A stretch of 64,000 nucleotides of DNA from Buttiauxella warmboldiae (GCF_003818135.1 NZ_RPOH01000021.1:62001-126000); one strand, 5' to 3'. Counted from the first letter of the stretch, positions 25,960-35,249 are shown. Translations and numbers: made by a program. Notes: generated by a model from the sequence alone, not told the origin.

Positions 25960-26142
25960 CCTGCGGTGCTTTGACGCAAGCCATGAGTCCAGGTTTATTT
26001 ATCGTCATGCAGGCGGCAACGGGGTTAGCGTGGCTGGTAGTAAGTTTATTTTCACGCAAGAGTATATATTGGTGCCAGGAACGGTAGGGAGTTGGACTAA
26101 CGGTATCTACGGCGGGTGGGGCGTTCAAAAACATATCTGATC
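25960..26142 (+). pseudogene. Decayed duplicate of the 3' end of TIGR03747
   Basis: Aligns with 23811-24003: both contain CATGAGTCCRGGTTT...TATC, a shared GTGTGGCTGG/GCGTGGCTGG block, GAGCCGGAGTAT versus GCAAGAGTATAT, and end GGCG...TTCAAAAA...TCTGA. The copy has several indels and no open frame. The AbiE cassette lies between the two copies. Confidence 0.72.
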
Positions 26143-26159
26143 GCCCCATAATCAATAAA

Positions 26160-26810
26160 TCATTCAGATGAATTATTATATTGAGTCTGTAGTATCTTAT
26201 CTAACAATTTACATTCTCCAGGTCGAGGTATCATTCTCGCAAAAGCAATAAAGAACAGGAACATCATAACAGCAACAAAATACAATATAAAATGCCCCCA
26301 GACAGGAATTACCCCCTCCTTATTAATAGATAACACAATGGATGTAATCGAAAAGAATAGGAACTGCAATGAAAATAAACCATACATACCATTCTCAACC
26401 CAATAAGATATTCCTTTCTTAAAAACAAGAAAGGAATCCTCCACTACAAGAAATGATCTGAATTTTTTAAAGAAATCAGCAGAAATCAAAAATCTATGCT
26501 TTACCAATAATCGGATAATAACTTGCTGTCTGGCGACATCGGCAATGCCTGTCATGCGATATCCGATTATTCTTGTAATTTCATCTTTTATGCAAATACT
26601 CTCTTCTTTTGGCAGTTTGTGGCTATTCAAGAGATGCTGCAACTCATTTAATTTAGAATTCCTTACTTCATTAATGAATGCGATAATTTCCCGTATTTTT
26701 CGAATGATAATAACTAATGGGCCAGCAATAAAAATAAAGAGAAGAATCTGTTTTATTTCCAGTAGACCACTGGACACACCAGCTCTTAACCATTCGTTCA
26801 ATATATCCAT
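26160..26810 (-). CDS. Unknown membrane protein (cargo)
   Basis: A 216-residue AT-rich gene of opposite orientation to the backbone. The product has a hydrophobic N-terminal segment (LLFIFIAGPLVIII, about 23-37) and two more near the C-terminus (YGLFSLQFLFFSITSIVLS and FILYFVAVMMFLFFIAFA), with a charged helical middle. I recognise no family. Its place beside abiEi-abiEii suggests an accessory or defence gene, but nothing in the sequence proves a link. The second Met (26810) follows the first at once, so either may be used. Confidence 0.6.
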   Translation of the reverse strand: MDILNEWLRAGVSSGLLEIKQILLFIFIAGPLVIIIRKIREIIAFINEVRNSKLNELQHLLNSHKLPKEESICIKDEITRIIGYRMTGIADVARQQVIIRLLVKHRFLISADFFKKFRSFLVVEDSFLVFKKGISYWVENGMYGLFSLQFLFFSITSIVLSINKEGVIPVWGHFILYFVAVMMFLFFIAFARMIPRPGECKLLDKILQTQYNNSSE

Positions 26811-26956
26811 CACATAATCTCCTGAAAAATAAGGTTATGCATCATAATATACAAACCCAAGTTAAACTTGGCCATCGTATTTTCAATTTCTGGCTGAAAT
26901 CTTCTTGCGAATCGTTGCATGGTACTCAATAAACCAGAACTGAAGAAATACCGCTT

Positions 26957-27268
26957 ATGCAAGCCATCACAACATTTATCGCCAGCATGTTTATTACCAG
27001 CTCCGCTCTCGCAGCCCCCCTCACCGAACGCGAAGAGCTAACCCTGACCCTCAACCAGCTTAACCAAATCGAGGCTTCGCTCCACCGCGCACAGCAAAGC
27101 GCCAGAACTGACATCAACGAGCGCTACTACTTCGACTATCCGCGCATTCACAGCGATATCACCACTCTACGTAGCGGGATTGAAAATTACCTCACGCCCA
27201 CTCGCGCTCAGCCGCGTGATGTGATGACGATGGTCGGGCAATACCGTGAAGAGAAAATCACGCCATGA
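26957..27268 (+). CDS. RAQPRD-family ICE protein
   Basis: A 103-residue exported protein. A signal peptide (MQAITTFIASMFITSSALA) is followed by a helical region and the name-giving motif RAQPRD near the C-terminus (residues about 85-90). This is the TIGR01690 family, present in the channel cluster of all PFGI-1-type elements. Role unknown. It overlaps the next gene by 4 bp and restarts the backbone after the AbiE block. Confidence 0.93.
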   Translation: MQAITTFIASMFITSSALAAPLTEREELTLTLNQLNQIEASLHRAQQSARTDINERYYFDYPRIHSDITTLRSGIENYLTPTRAQPRDVMTMVGQYREEKITP

Positions 27269-27498
27269 CCCCCGAACAAATCAGCGCTTTCCAGGCTGCC
27301 AGCCAAGTAAAGCCTGCCACCGTCAACCTGGTCATACTTGGCCTGTTCAGCGCCTTTTTACTGCTGTGGGTCGCCTGGGTGCTGAATGATGCTTACCGGG
27401 GGGTGGCAACAGCGCGGGTGAACTGGCGGACTCTGGGTAGTATTAGCGGCCGAACCATCTTACTGCTGCTGGTCAGCTTCTGGCTGGTGCTGAGCTAA
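27265..27498 (+). CDS. TIGR03758 (PFL_4701) family ICE protein
   Basis: A 77-residue inner-membrane protein with two hydrophobic segments (VNLVILGLFSAFLLLWVAWV, about 21-40, and ILLLLVSFWLVLS at the C-terminus) and a short basic loop between. Size and topology suit the TraA/VirB2-like pilin-related small proteins of this T4SS, although that role is inference. Begins MTPEQISAFQAASQ. Overlaps RAQPRD by 4 bp. Confidence 0.88.
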   Translation: MTPEQISAFQAASQVKPATVNLVILGLFSAFLLLWVAWVLNDAYRGVATARVNWRTLGSISGRTILLLLVSFWLVLS

Positions 27499-27515
27499 CC
27501 GCTTCAGGAGGCACA

Positions 27516-27842
27516 ATGAAAAAATGGCTATTCAGATGGCTGCTGGGGTTCCCAGCCTTGTCTGTCCACGCCGATCTTCCAAAAATGGAGGATCCTTCTC
27601 GCGGGCAGGGTGGTGGCATCATGCAAACATTGCAGAATTACGGCTACGACATTGTGATCCTGATGACGCTGGGCATCTGCACTATTGGATTTCTGGTCGT
27701 CGCCAACAATTGCATCGCCACCTATTCCGAAATTCAGGCAGGCCGGAAACAGTGGAAAGACCTGGGCGCAATGGCAGGCGTTGGCGCGGTATTGCTGGTG
27801 ATCACCATCTGGTTACTTAACCAGGCCTCGGACATTCTGTAA
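27516..27842 (+). CDS. TIGR03745 (PFL_4702) family ICE membrane protein
   Basis: A 108-residue protein with a signal peptide (MKKWLFRWLLGFPALSVHA), a short Gly-rich stretch (SRGQGGGIMQ) and two membrane segments (IVILMTLGICTIGFLVV and AGVGAVLLVITIWLLN). This pattern resembles VirB2/TrbC-type pilins. CAGGAGG precedes the ATG. The spacing to its neighbours is 17 and 3 bp, so it is in the same operon. Confidence 0.9.
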   Translation: MKKWLFRWLLGFPALSVHADLPKMEDPSRGQGGGIMQTLQNYGYDIVILMTLGICTIGFLVVANNCIATYSEIQAGRKQWKDLGAMAGVGAVLLVITIWLLNQASDIL

Positions 27843-27845
27843 ACC

Positions 27846-28199
27846 ATGAATACCATCCCCTTTCTCCCGGAACGACTGAACCGCGAGCCTGCGGTGTTTC
27901 GCGGCCTGACGGTCAGTGAGCTGCTGGTAGCGCTGCTTGTCGGGCTGGCTACTGGCGCTATTGCTGGAACCATTCCGGCAGTACTTTGGCGCAACTGGAG
28001 CCTTATCCCCGGTTGCTCCCTGCCTGGCGGTGCGCTGGCGATCCTCTGCGGCGGGCGCTGGCTGGCTCGGCTGAAACGCGGACGCCCGGAGAGCTGGCTA
28101 TATCGGGCGCTGGAGCTGAAGCTGGCCCGCTTCGGCATCGGCACACAACGTTTTGTCCTGCAGGATGGCGTCTGGACTATTCGCCGGAGTAAGCGATGA
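27846..28199 (+). CDS. TIGR03750 family conjugal transfer protein
   Basis: A 117-residue protein beginning MNTIPFLPERLNREPAVFRG, the characteristic N-terminus of TIGR03750 (TraL/VirB3-like). Two membrane segments follow (LLVALLVGLATGAIAG and CSLPGGALAILCGG). VirB3-like proteins sit in the inner membrane beside the VirB4 ATPase. It overlaps the next gene by 4 bp (ATGA). Confidence 0.92.
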   Translation: MNTIPFLPERLNREPAVFRGLTVSELLVALLVGLATGAIAGTIPAVLWRNWSLIPGCSLPGGALAILCGGRWLARLKRGRPESWLYRALELKLARFGIGTQRFVLQDGVWTIRRSKR

Positions 28200-28822
28200 G
28201 CGCCTTCAAGCACGCCCTGGCCGCACGGGATGCGCATATCCGCACCCTGCATATTGCGCTAGTCGCGTTATTCCTGCTGGCATCAGGCATGGGATTCGGC
28301 TGGTACAGCGCACCACGCCAGCTCACGGTGTATCTGCCGCCGGATCTACGCGCTGCCAGCCAGCGTCCGTGGTGGGAGGTACCACCCGCCACGGTGTACG
28401 CTTTTGCGTTTACCGTGTTCCAGCAGATAAACCGCTGGCCGACCAGCGGCGAGACAGATTACCCACACAATCTCAATGTGCTGAGGAGTTACCTGACGCC
28501 CGGCTGTTACAGGCAGATAGAACAGACATTTCGTCAGCGCCAGCAAAATGGCGAGCTGCGCGACCGGGTACGCGGCGTTTACGAAATCCCAGGTCGGGGA
28601 TTCAGCGATAAGCAGGTGCAGATCCTCGATCGCGACAACTGGGTTGTGACGCTCGATCTTACCGTCGATGAGTATTTCCACTCAGAACCCGTAAAAAGGG
28701 CAACGATCCGTTATCCGATCAAGGTGTCGCGCTATGACATCGACAAACAGAAAAATCCATGGGGACTGGCACTGGACTGCTTTGCTTCACTACCGCAAAA
28801 ACTGGAGGCGGCAACATCATGA
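28196..28822 (+). CDS. TIGR03746 (PFL_4703) family ICE protein
   Basis: A 208-residue VirB8/TraE-like bitopic protein. The short cytoplasmic N-terminus (MSAFKHALAARDAHIRTLH) leads to one membrane segment (IALVALFLLASGMGFGW, about 20-36) and a periplasmic domain (YLTPGCYRQIEQTFRQRQQN, then VDEYFHSEPVKRATIRYPIK). It should be part of the inner-membrane channel complex. Overlaps both neighbours by 4 bp. Confidence 0.92.
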   Translation: MSAFKHALAARDAHIRTLHIALVALFLLASGMGFGWYSAPRQLTVYLPPDLRAASQRPWWEVPPATVYAFAFTVFQQINRWPTSGETDYPHNLNVLRSYLTPGCYRQIEQTFRQRQQNGELRDRVRGVYEIPGRGFSDKQVQILDRDNWVVTLDLTVDEYFHSEPVKRATIRYPIKVSRYDIDKQKNPWGLALDCFASLPQKLEAATS

Positions 28823-29607
28823 ATCTTCGTCCGCTACTCATCCTGTTGTTCACCCTTCCGTTACATGCCATCGAACTAGTGAAATGGGAGCGTATTCCGC
28901 TGCCGGTGACGCTGAACGTTGGGCAGGAGCGAATTGTATTTGTTGATCGTAATGTCCGGGTGGGTTATCCCGCCGCGTTGGAAGGCAAGCTGCGCATCCA
29001 GAGCAGCAACGGCACTCTGTACCTGTTTGCCAGCCAGCCGTTTGCCAATACCCGGCTACAGCTTCAGGACACGGAGAACGGTGAGCTGATTTTGCTGGAT
29101 GTCGCTGCCAGCAAGGATGAGCACATCCGGGAGCCGCTACGCATTGTTCGGGAAGAGAAAAAAACGACCGACGCAAAACCCTATGCAGCTCCTGAACCCT
29201 TACCCTCCACGCCGCTTCCGGTCACGCTCACCCGCTATGCCGCACAGATGCTATATGCTCCGTTACGCGCCGTGGAGCCTTTGCCAGGCATTCAGCCCGA
29301 AGGCGTGCGGCTGGCAAAAACCATCACCACTCTGTTGCCCGCGCTTCCCGTCAATGCCATACCGATCGGCGGTTGGCGGCTGGATCCATATCACCTGGCG
29401 GCGATCAGGCTTCAGAATAAAAGTGCCGCCCGGCTCGAACTCGATCCACGCCAGCTTCAGGGGCAGTTTTACGCCGCATCTTTTCAGCATCGCTGGCTGG
29501 GTCCCGCAGGTAGCGCCGAAGATACCACTGTGCTCTATCTCATCACCCGTAATCATCGTCCTGAACAGGCGATCCTGCCTGAGCCCGCGCTGGAGAAGAA
29601 GAAATGA
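28819..29607 (+). CDS. TIGR03749 (PFL_4704) family ICE protein
   Basis: A 262-residue exported protein, TraK/VirB9-like. The ATG at 28819 overlaps the previous stop (ATGA) and opens a signal peptide (MNLRPLLILLFTLPLHA); the mature part starts IELVKWERIPLPVTLNVGQE. β-strand-rich, with a Pro-rich linker near 125-145. It likely forms part of the outer-membrane core complex. Overlaps TIGR03752 by 4 bp. Confidence 0.92.
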   Translation: MNLRPLLILLFTLPLHAIELVKWERIPLPVTLNVGQERIVFVDRNVRVGYPAALEGKLRIQSSNGTLYLFASQPFANTRLQLQDTENGELILLDVAASKDEHIREPLRIVREEKKTTDAKPYAAPEPLPSTPLPVTLTRYAAQMLYAPLRAVEPLPGIQPEGVRLAKTITTLLPALPVNAIPIGGWRLDPYHLAAIRLQNKSAARLELDPRQLQGQFYAASFQHRWLGPAGSAEDTTVLYLITRNHRPEQAILPEPALEKKK

Positions 29608-30941
29608 AACTCCAGGCGAATATCCTGCTGCGGGTTCTGACGCCGCTTATTCTGCTGGCGGGCAGCGTCATGCTGTTTCATGCCTGCCAGGATCGCAAAA
29701 CTACACATGCAAACCCATCTGCCCCGGGAACTACTCTTAGCAAGGGCGAACTGAAAGCGTTGGGGATCGAAGGCGACACGCCTGCCGATACCGTCGCCAC
29801 ATTGGTCGGCCAGATGAAACTCTGGCGTAAGGAGCTGGCAACGGTAAAAGCCAGCAATACCGCCTTGCTGAAGGAAAATCAGCGCCTGCGTGAACGCGAG
29901 CATGATACCGACAGCCGCATCAACGAGGCCATTAACCGTCAGCAAGCCAGTGCCTCACAGCAACAAAACGAAATGTTCAGCACATTGCAGGCACAAATCC
30001 GGCAGCTTAAAGAGCGCAGAACAACGGATGAATCGCTGGCCGGGCTGGGTATTGAAGAGCCGGAAGCCATATCCGGAGAGCAGCTACGCTGGATAGCGCC
30101 CGCCGATGCTCTGCCAACGGATAAAAACGGTCGCCCGCTGCAACCTGTGCTGGCCTTTCCTTCCACGATGCAGAACACCGCGCCACCGCCCGAAACACCG
30201 CCGCCTGCCGTCGTCAAACCGGTCTACACCCTGCCGCAGAACAGTACATTAATTGGCTCGGTGGCAATGACTGCGTTGCTGGGACGCATTCCGCTTAACG
30301 GCAGCGTCACCGATCCTTACCCGTTCAAGGTGCTGATTGGCCGCGATAACCTCACAGCCAACGGCATCGAATTGCCCGATATTGAAGGCGCAGTCATCTC
30401 CGGCAGTGCCACCGGCGACTGGACGCTCTCCTGCGTGCGAGGCAGCTTAACGTCAATCACCTTCGTCTTCCGCGACGGTACGGTGCGCACGCTCCCCGCT
30501 GAAGGCGATAAAACCGGAAACGGCGCGGAAGGCAATATTGGCTGGTTGTCCGATCCTCACGGCCTGCCCTGTATCCCCGGCGAGCGTAAATCCAACGCCG
30601 CTGAATATATCGGCTCACAGTTCCTTCTGGCCGGATCGTCCGCCGCCGCACAGGCGCTGGCGAACAACCAAACCACCTCCACCGTGGAGAATGGCTCTGT
30701 CACCACCGCGCTGACGGGCGACAGCGGGCAATACGTCCTTGGCCAGGCGCTGGGAGGAGGCCTGAAAGAGAGCGCCGACTGGTTTAAACAGCGCTACGGC
30801 CAGATGTTCGACGCCATCTACGTGCCGCCTGGCCGGGCCGTCGCTATCCATATCACCCGCCAACTGGCCATCGACTACGATCCCAACGGACGACGGGTTA
30901 ACTACCGCACGGCAGGTGAACACACAGGAGATTTAGACTGA
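29604..30941 (+). CDS. TIGR03752 (PFL_4705) family ICE protein
   Basis: A 445-residue TraB/VirB10-like protein. A hydrophobic N-terminal anchor with a lipobox-like Cys (LAGSVMLFHAC) is followed by a coiled coil (about 60-145), a Pro-rich stretch (NTAPPPETPPPAVVKPVY, near 195) and a β-barrel domain with YTLPQNSTLIGSVAMTALLG and YVPPGRAVAIHITRQLAIDY, which are hallmarks of the VirB10 core. It bridges inner and outer membranes. The next start overlaps its stop by one base. Confidence 0.93.
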   Translation: MKLQANILLRVLTPLILLAGSVMLFHACQDRKTTHANPSAPGTTLSKGELKALGIEGDTPADTVATLVGQMKLWRKELATVKASNTALLKENQRLREREHDTDSRINEAINRQQASASQQQNEMFSTLQAQIRQLKERRTTDESLAGLGIEEPEAISGEQLRWIAPADALPTDKNGRPLQPVLAFPSTMQNTAPPPETPPPAVVKPVYTLPQNSTLIGSVAMTALLGRIPLNGSVTDPYPFKVLIGRDNLTANGIELPDIEGAVISGSATGDWTLSCVRGSLTSITFVFRDGTVRTLPAEGDKTGNGAEGNIGWLSDPHGLPCIPGERKSNAAEYIGSQFLLAGSSAAAQALANNQTTSTVENGSVTTALTGDSGQYVLGQALGGGLKESADWFKQRYGQMFDAIYVPPGRAVAIHITRQLAIDYDPNGRRVNYRTAGEHTGDLD

Positions 30942-31330
30942 TGCGTGCACTGATATTGCTGTTATCGCTGCTACTGGTCGCCTGTAGCACCGACCAGAAA
31001 ACGCTGCTGCCGGTGGATGAAAACACCACCATGCTGTCTATCTGGGGTAGACAGAACGGCGATAAACAGGCGCTGTACGACGCACGTTCCGCTCTGCGCC
31101 GTCCACTTGATGACACCACACTAATCGCGCAACAGCAGCAGGCCACACGCAGCGACGACAATGCCGCTCGAGCGCTGTTCCGGCGACTGCCAAACCCGGA
31201 TCTGGAGCTGTATATTTTCCCCCATCTGGCTGGTAGCGAAGGCGTCCCGGTGCCGGGATACACCACCGTCTTCCCCTTCTATAACCGGGTGCAGTACGCC
31301 CTTCCCGGCGAGCGGACCGATCCGCTGTGA
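30941..31330 (+). CDS. TIGR03751 family conjugal transfer lipoprotein
   Basis: A 129-residue lipoprotein, VirB7/TraV-like. The signal MRALILLLSLLLVAC ends in the lipobox LVAC at residue 15. The mature protein has a C-terminal pattern HLAGSEGVPVPGYTTVFPFY common to the family. It probably stabilises the outer-membrane complex. It overlaps the ATPase gene by 4 bp. Confidence 0.92.
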   Translation: MRALILLLSLLLVACSTDQKTLLPVDENTTMLSIWGRQNGDKQALYDARSALRRPLDDTTLIAQQQQATRSDDNAARALFRRLPNPDLELYIFPHLAGSEGVPVPGYTTVFPFYNRVQYALPGERTDPL

Positions 31331-33984
31331 TGATACGTAGTGGCACGCTGACCGAACGGACGGTGGACAGCCTGTACCAGAAAGGCGCGTCGTTCGTCGA
31401 TTTTTTGCCGTGGGTGGAGTACCAGCCGGAAAGCAAAACGCTGCTGCTGGATGACGGGCGATCCGTCGGCGCGGTGTATGACATCACACCGTTCGGCACC
31501 GAAGGCCGCTCTCCGGCAAGACTGGAAGAACTGCGCGATATCCTGAAAGACGCGCTCCAGGACAGCTTCACAGAATACGATCGCCATCCGTGGGTGGTGC
31601 AATTTTATTGCCAGGATGAGGACGATACCGCAGGCTGGCTGGCCACATTGCATGACTACGCTGTTCCTGAAGCGAAGGATTCCGATTTTACCCGCGCCTG
31701 GCTGAACGAGATGGAGCGCCATCTGCACGCTGTTTCCCGCCCGGAAGGCTACTTCCTGGATGATGCCGTCAGCCATACCCGCTGGCGTGCTCAGCAGCGC
31801 CACACGCGAATGGTGGTCTACCGCTGGCTACCCAATAAATCCCGCGATCCGCTGGAAGACTCCCCGGAAGAGGCGCTGAATACCGTCTGTGAACGAATGG
31901 TTTCTGCGTTGGCGGGCGCGGGGATTCACGTTCGCAGGCTGGAGTCTGAGGCCATTCGCCACTGGCTGCTGCGCTGGTTTAATCCGGCCCCGCAGATGGC
32001 GGACTCACCCCAGCAATTCTGGCAAATGATGGCGCAGCAGGATGACACACCCGAGCTGCACGACTTTGCCGAAAGCCTGCTATGCAGTGAACCCCGCTCA
32101 CAGGCCGCGCAGGGAACATGGCTGTTCGACCAGCGTCCGCACAAAGTCATTGTGCTGGACAGGCTGCGCAAACCTCCCACTGTCGGCCATATGACTGGAG
32201 AGTCTGCACGCGGCGATGGAGTGAACGCACTGTTCGACGTGCTGCCGGAAGGGGTGATTATGGCGCTAACCATCGTCGTCTGGCCGCAGGACCAGTTGGA
32301 GGAACATTTAAGCCGCCTCAGCGACCGCGCCATCGGTGAAAACGTCGAATCGGAGTACACCAAAAAAGACTGTCAGGAGGTGCGCCACTGGCTGAAAGAC
32401 GGCCATAAACTCTACCGTAGCGCACTGGCGTTTTACCTCTTCGCCCCGGATAACGGTGAACTGACCAGGCGTGTGCGTAGCCTGAACAGCCTGCTACTGA
32501 ATGCGGGTATGGTTCCGGTGCAGGAGAATGACGAGCTCGCCCCGCTCAGTTCGTGGCTGCGCTGGTTGCCGATGTGCTTCGACCCGGCGCGGGATAAGCG
32601 CCAGCTTTATACCCGCTTCAGCTTTGTTCAACACCTTGCCAACCTGCTGCCGCTGTTTGGCCGCGAGAGCGGTACCGGGCATCCTGGCGTTAGCTACTTT
32701 AATCGTGGCGGCGGGATGTTGTGCTGGGACCCGCTCAACCGCGAGGACCGCGCCCAGAACGGCCACCTGCTGCTGCTCGGCCCGACTGGCGCAGGCAAAT
32801 CCGCCACGCTGAACGCCAAAATCGCGCAGCTAATGGCGCTGCACCGCCCGCGTCTGTTTATTGTCGAGGCGGGCAACTCGTTCGGACTGATGGCCGATTA
32901 CGCCCGCGAACATGGCCTGACGGTGAATAAAATCAGCCTGAAACCCGGCTCCGGCATCACGCTACCGCTGTTTGCCGATGCGTGGAAACTGGCGGAAAGC
33001 GATGCACCTCCAGCAGAAGCAGATGATGACGATCCCGAAGAGAGCGATAACGAACAGCGCGATCTGCTGGGCGAGATGGAGATCACTGCCCGGTTGATGA
33101 TCACCGGCGGCGAGCTGAAAGAGGACGCCCGCCTGACACGCTCTGACCGGGCGCTGATCCGCGAAGCGATACTCCATGCAGCCCGACTTACCGCTCGCGA
33201 GAAAAGACAGACGCTGACGCAGGATATCCGCAACGCGCTGTTTGCGCTGGCACAGGATGCGGCACTAGCGGAACCCCACCGCAACCGGCTGTGGGAGATG
33301 GGCGAAGCGATGAATATGTTCTGCTCCGGGTTTGAAGGTGAACTGTTTAACCGCGAGGGTGAAGCGTGGCCGGAAGCGGATATCACCCTGGTGGATCTGG
33401 CGATGTTTGCCCGGGAAGGGTACGAGGCGCAACTGGCGATCGCTTATATCTCGCTGATTAACCATATTAACAACCTTGGCGAACGTGACCAGCATCTGGC
33501 GCGGCCCATCGTCAATATCACCGATGAGGCGCATATTATCACCGTCAACCCGCTGCTGGCGCGGTTTCTGACTAAAGGCTCGAAGATGTGGCGCAAGCTG
33601 GGGATTTGGCTGTGGCTGGCAACGCAGAACCTGAGCGACTTCCCGGACGACGCGAAAAAGCTGCTCAATATGATCGAGTGGTGGGAGCTACTGGTGATGC
33701 CCCCTGAGGAGGTGGAGCAGGTTAGCCGTTTCAAATTCCTGACGCCGGAACAGCGCCAGCTCCTGCTCAGCGCGACTAAAGCCTCAGGGAAATATACCGA
33801 AGGCGTGGTGCTTTCCCCACGCGTTGAGGCACTGTTCCGCGTGGTCTCTCCTGCTCTGTGGCTGGCGCTGGGGATGACGGAGAAACATGAAAAGGCGGAG
33901 CGGATGCGGATTATGAAGGACTCTGGGTGTAGTGAGCTGGAGGCGGCGATGAGGGTGGCGGAAAGGTGTTTTTCCAGTGGTTGA
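31327..33984 (+). CDS. Conjugative transfer ATPase, VirB4/TraC-like (TIGR03744)
   Basis: An 885-residue ATPase powering the mating channel. The N-terminal VirB4 domain is followed by the motor domain with Walker A LLGPTGAGKSATLN (near 486-499), a long insertion with an acidic stretch (PPAEADDDDPEESDNEQ) and Walker B IVNITDEAHIITVNP (near 728). It is the PFL_4706 family member and is intact. In relatives TIGR03757 and TIGR03756 follow; here TIGR03756 is 9 kb downstream after a cargo block, and I find no TIGR03757. Confidence 0.95.
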   Translation: MMIRSGTLTERTVDSLYQKGASFVDFLPWVEYQPESKTLLLDDGRSVGAVYDITPFGTEGRSPARLEELRDILKDALQDSFTEYDRHPWVVQFYCQDEDDTAGWLATLHDYAVPEAKDSDFTRAWLNEMERHLHAVSRPEGYFLDDAVSHTRWRAQQRHTRMVVYRWLPNKSRDPLEDSPEEALNTVCERMVSALAGAGIHVRRLESEAIRHWLLRWFNPAPQMADSPQQFWQMMAQQDDTPELHDFAESLLCSEPRSQAAQGTWLFDQRPHKVIVLDRLRKPPTVGHMTGESARGDGVNALFDVLPEGVIMALTIVVWPQDQLEEHLSRLSDRAIGENVESEYTKKDCQEVRHWLKDGHKLYRSALAFYLFAPDNGELTRRVRSLNSLLLNAGMVPVQENDELAPLSSWLRWLPMCFDPARDKRQLYTRFSFVQHLANLLPLFGRESGTGHPGVSYFNRGGGMLCWDPLNREDRAQNGHLLLLGPTGAGKSATLNAKIAQLMALHRPRLFIVEAGNSFGLMADYAREHGLTVNKISLKPGSGITLPLFADAWKLAESDAPPAEADDDDPEESDNEQRDLLGEMEITARLMITGGELKEDARLTRSDRALIREAILHAARLTAREKRQTLTQDIRNALFALAQDAALAEPHRNRLWEMGEAMNMFCSGFEGELFNREGEAWPEADITLVDLAMFAREGYEAQLAIAYISLINHINNLGERDQHLARPIVNITDEAHIITVNPLLARFLTKGSKMWRKLGIWLWLATQNLSDFPDDAKKLLNMIEWWELLVMPPEEVEQVSRFKFLTPEQRQLLLSATKASGKYTEGVVLSPRVEALFRVVSPALWLALGMTEKHEKAERMRIMKDSGCSELEAAMRVAERCFSSG

Positions 33985-34147
33985 TTTGTAATGCTATTAT
34001 GGATTCAACTAAGTGCGATGGGCTGGTTAGTGCCAGCAGCAGACGTTGCTAAGTTCGCACTGCATTAATTATTAGAAATCAGGTCGATACGATTGTGGAT
34101 TTTTTCGCGAATGATAGCATTGTGCTTTTTCCATCAGGTGCAGGGCA

Positions 34148-34885
34148 GTGAGCGAAGCGAAAACAATTAAAGGGATTGAGGTTCAGAGAAGTGATAAGGA
34201 ACTTGAAAACCTCCTAAGCGCCTGGGTCAAAGCAATCGTACGTTATACCACTGCCAATGAGTACGATAACCCCTGGTGGTACAACGAAAGGGCTTCACTA
34301 AGCGTATTGGCTGGCGCGGCATGGACCCTCAAAAATTGGCTCGCCCTGGAAGAATTTTCGACATTGAAGCGTCACCGCACCCTTGAGCCAGGTGTCGATA
34401 GAGGCTCGCTGCGACACGGTCGTTGCGATCTATTTGTGCAGTCCCCGAACACGAGCTTTGCAATTGAGGCGAAGCAGACAGTGCAGTCGATCGGTGCTCG
34501 TTCCGATGGTTATACTTTTACTGAGCGTGCAATGCGAGAGGCCTGGGCAGACTCAGGGGACTTGAGTAACAGGGAGGCATATCGTCGATTCGCTGTCACT
34601 TTCATCGTTCCCTATATACCAACGAGCGAAGTGCTGATCAACGAGGATGGCGAGGGGAAGGTGTGTCCGAGAAAAGTGGAGCGAGCGATTAAGGATTGGT
34701 TAACCGATCAGGCTGGTTTTTTGGGTGCATCCATGAAACGTACCGACTTCGCCTTCATATTCCCTCAATTAGGTAATCAGCATTATTCGCTGAATGGAAA
34801 GCACTATCCTGGTGTAGTCATAGTGTTTGAAGAACGCTACCGCGCGCATCGCCGTCAAACGGTAACTGAGGAGCAAGTCTTCTGA
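34148..34885 (+). CDS. Unknown cargo protein with possible PD-(D/E)XK nuclease core
   Basis: A 245-residue soluble protein starting at a GTG. The stretch GRCDLFVQSPNTSFAIEAKQ (about residues 97-116) has the D-x(n)-ExK spacing of PD-(D/E)XK nucleases; no other family feature is clear. The gene stands alone between two copies of a short dispersed motif (34029 and 34991), with about 160 bp of gene-free DNA before it and 380 bp after it. The nuclease idea is inference from one motif; a nuclease-fold protein without activity is equally possible. Confidence 0.6.
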   Translation: MSEAKTIKGIEVQRSDKELENLLSAWVKAIVRYTTANEYDNPWWYNERASLSVLAGAAWTLKNWLALEEFSTLKRHRTLEPGVDRGSLRHGRCDLFVQSPNTSFAIEAKQTVQSIGARSDGYTFTERAMREAWADSGDLSNREAYRRFAVTFIVPYIPTSEVLINEDGEGKVCPRKVERAIKDWLTDQAGFLGASMKRTDFAFIFPQLGNQHYSLNGKHYPGVVIVFEERYRAHRRQTVTEEQVF

Positions 34886-35211
34886 CCGATGCTGTTAATT
34901 TACCGCATCAACCGGTTTTATTTGAAGCCGAAAGCGTACTTCATCAACATTAATTTTGGACCGCTTGCTGCCTGACATGAAGGGCGGCATCGTGCCAGGA
35001 GCGGACGTTCCTTGGTTCTAGAAATGCTCTCATGTCTTGGCCAATTTTTGTCGGCCACTTCAAATTTAAAAGCTATAGCTGCTGGCACTAAATCAGTCCC
35101 TTGCGGGCTTTGGTGGTCAAATAATGCGCTAAATATACAATAATATCCAAAGCGTCCTATAGATCAGCACTTGGAAGATAAGAGCCTATTTTTATTTTGA
35201 GCATGCATTGC
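34886..35211. other. Gene-free spacer with dispersed motif
   Basis: No convincing gene. It contains one copy of the motif GTGCCARNAGCRGAYGTY (34992-35009), also found near 34029 and 36171. Confidence 0.45.
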
Positions 35212-35249
35212 AATCATGAAACATATCAAATATGATTTGTTTCATGATT
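35212..35249. promoter_or_regulatory. Perfect 12-bp inverted repeat before an unknown gene
   Basis: Arms AATCATGAAACA (35212-35223) and TGTTTCATGATT (35238-35249) are exact reverse complements around 14 bp. It ends 22 bp before the start of the gene at 35272, so it overlaps the expected promoter or leader and is a likely operator. Confidence 0.65.

Noticed and set aside
25859..26155. A 98-codon minus-strand frame
   Set aside because: It is antisense to the decayed TIGR03747 copy and has no recognisable product.
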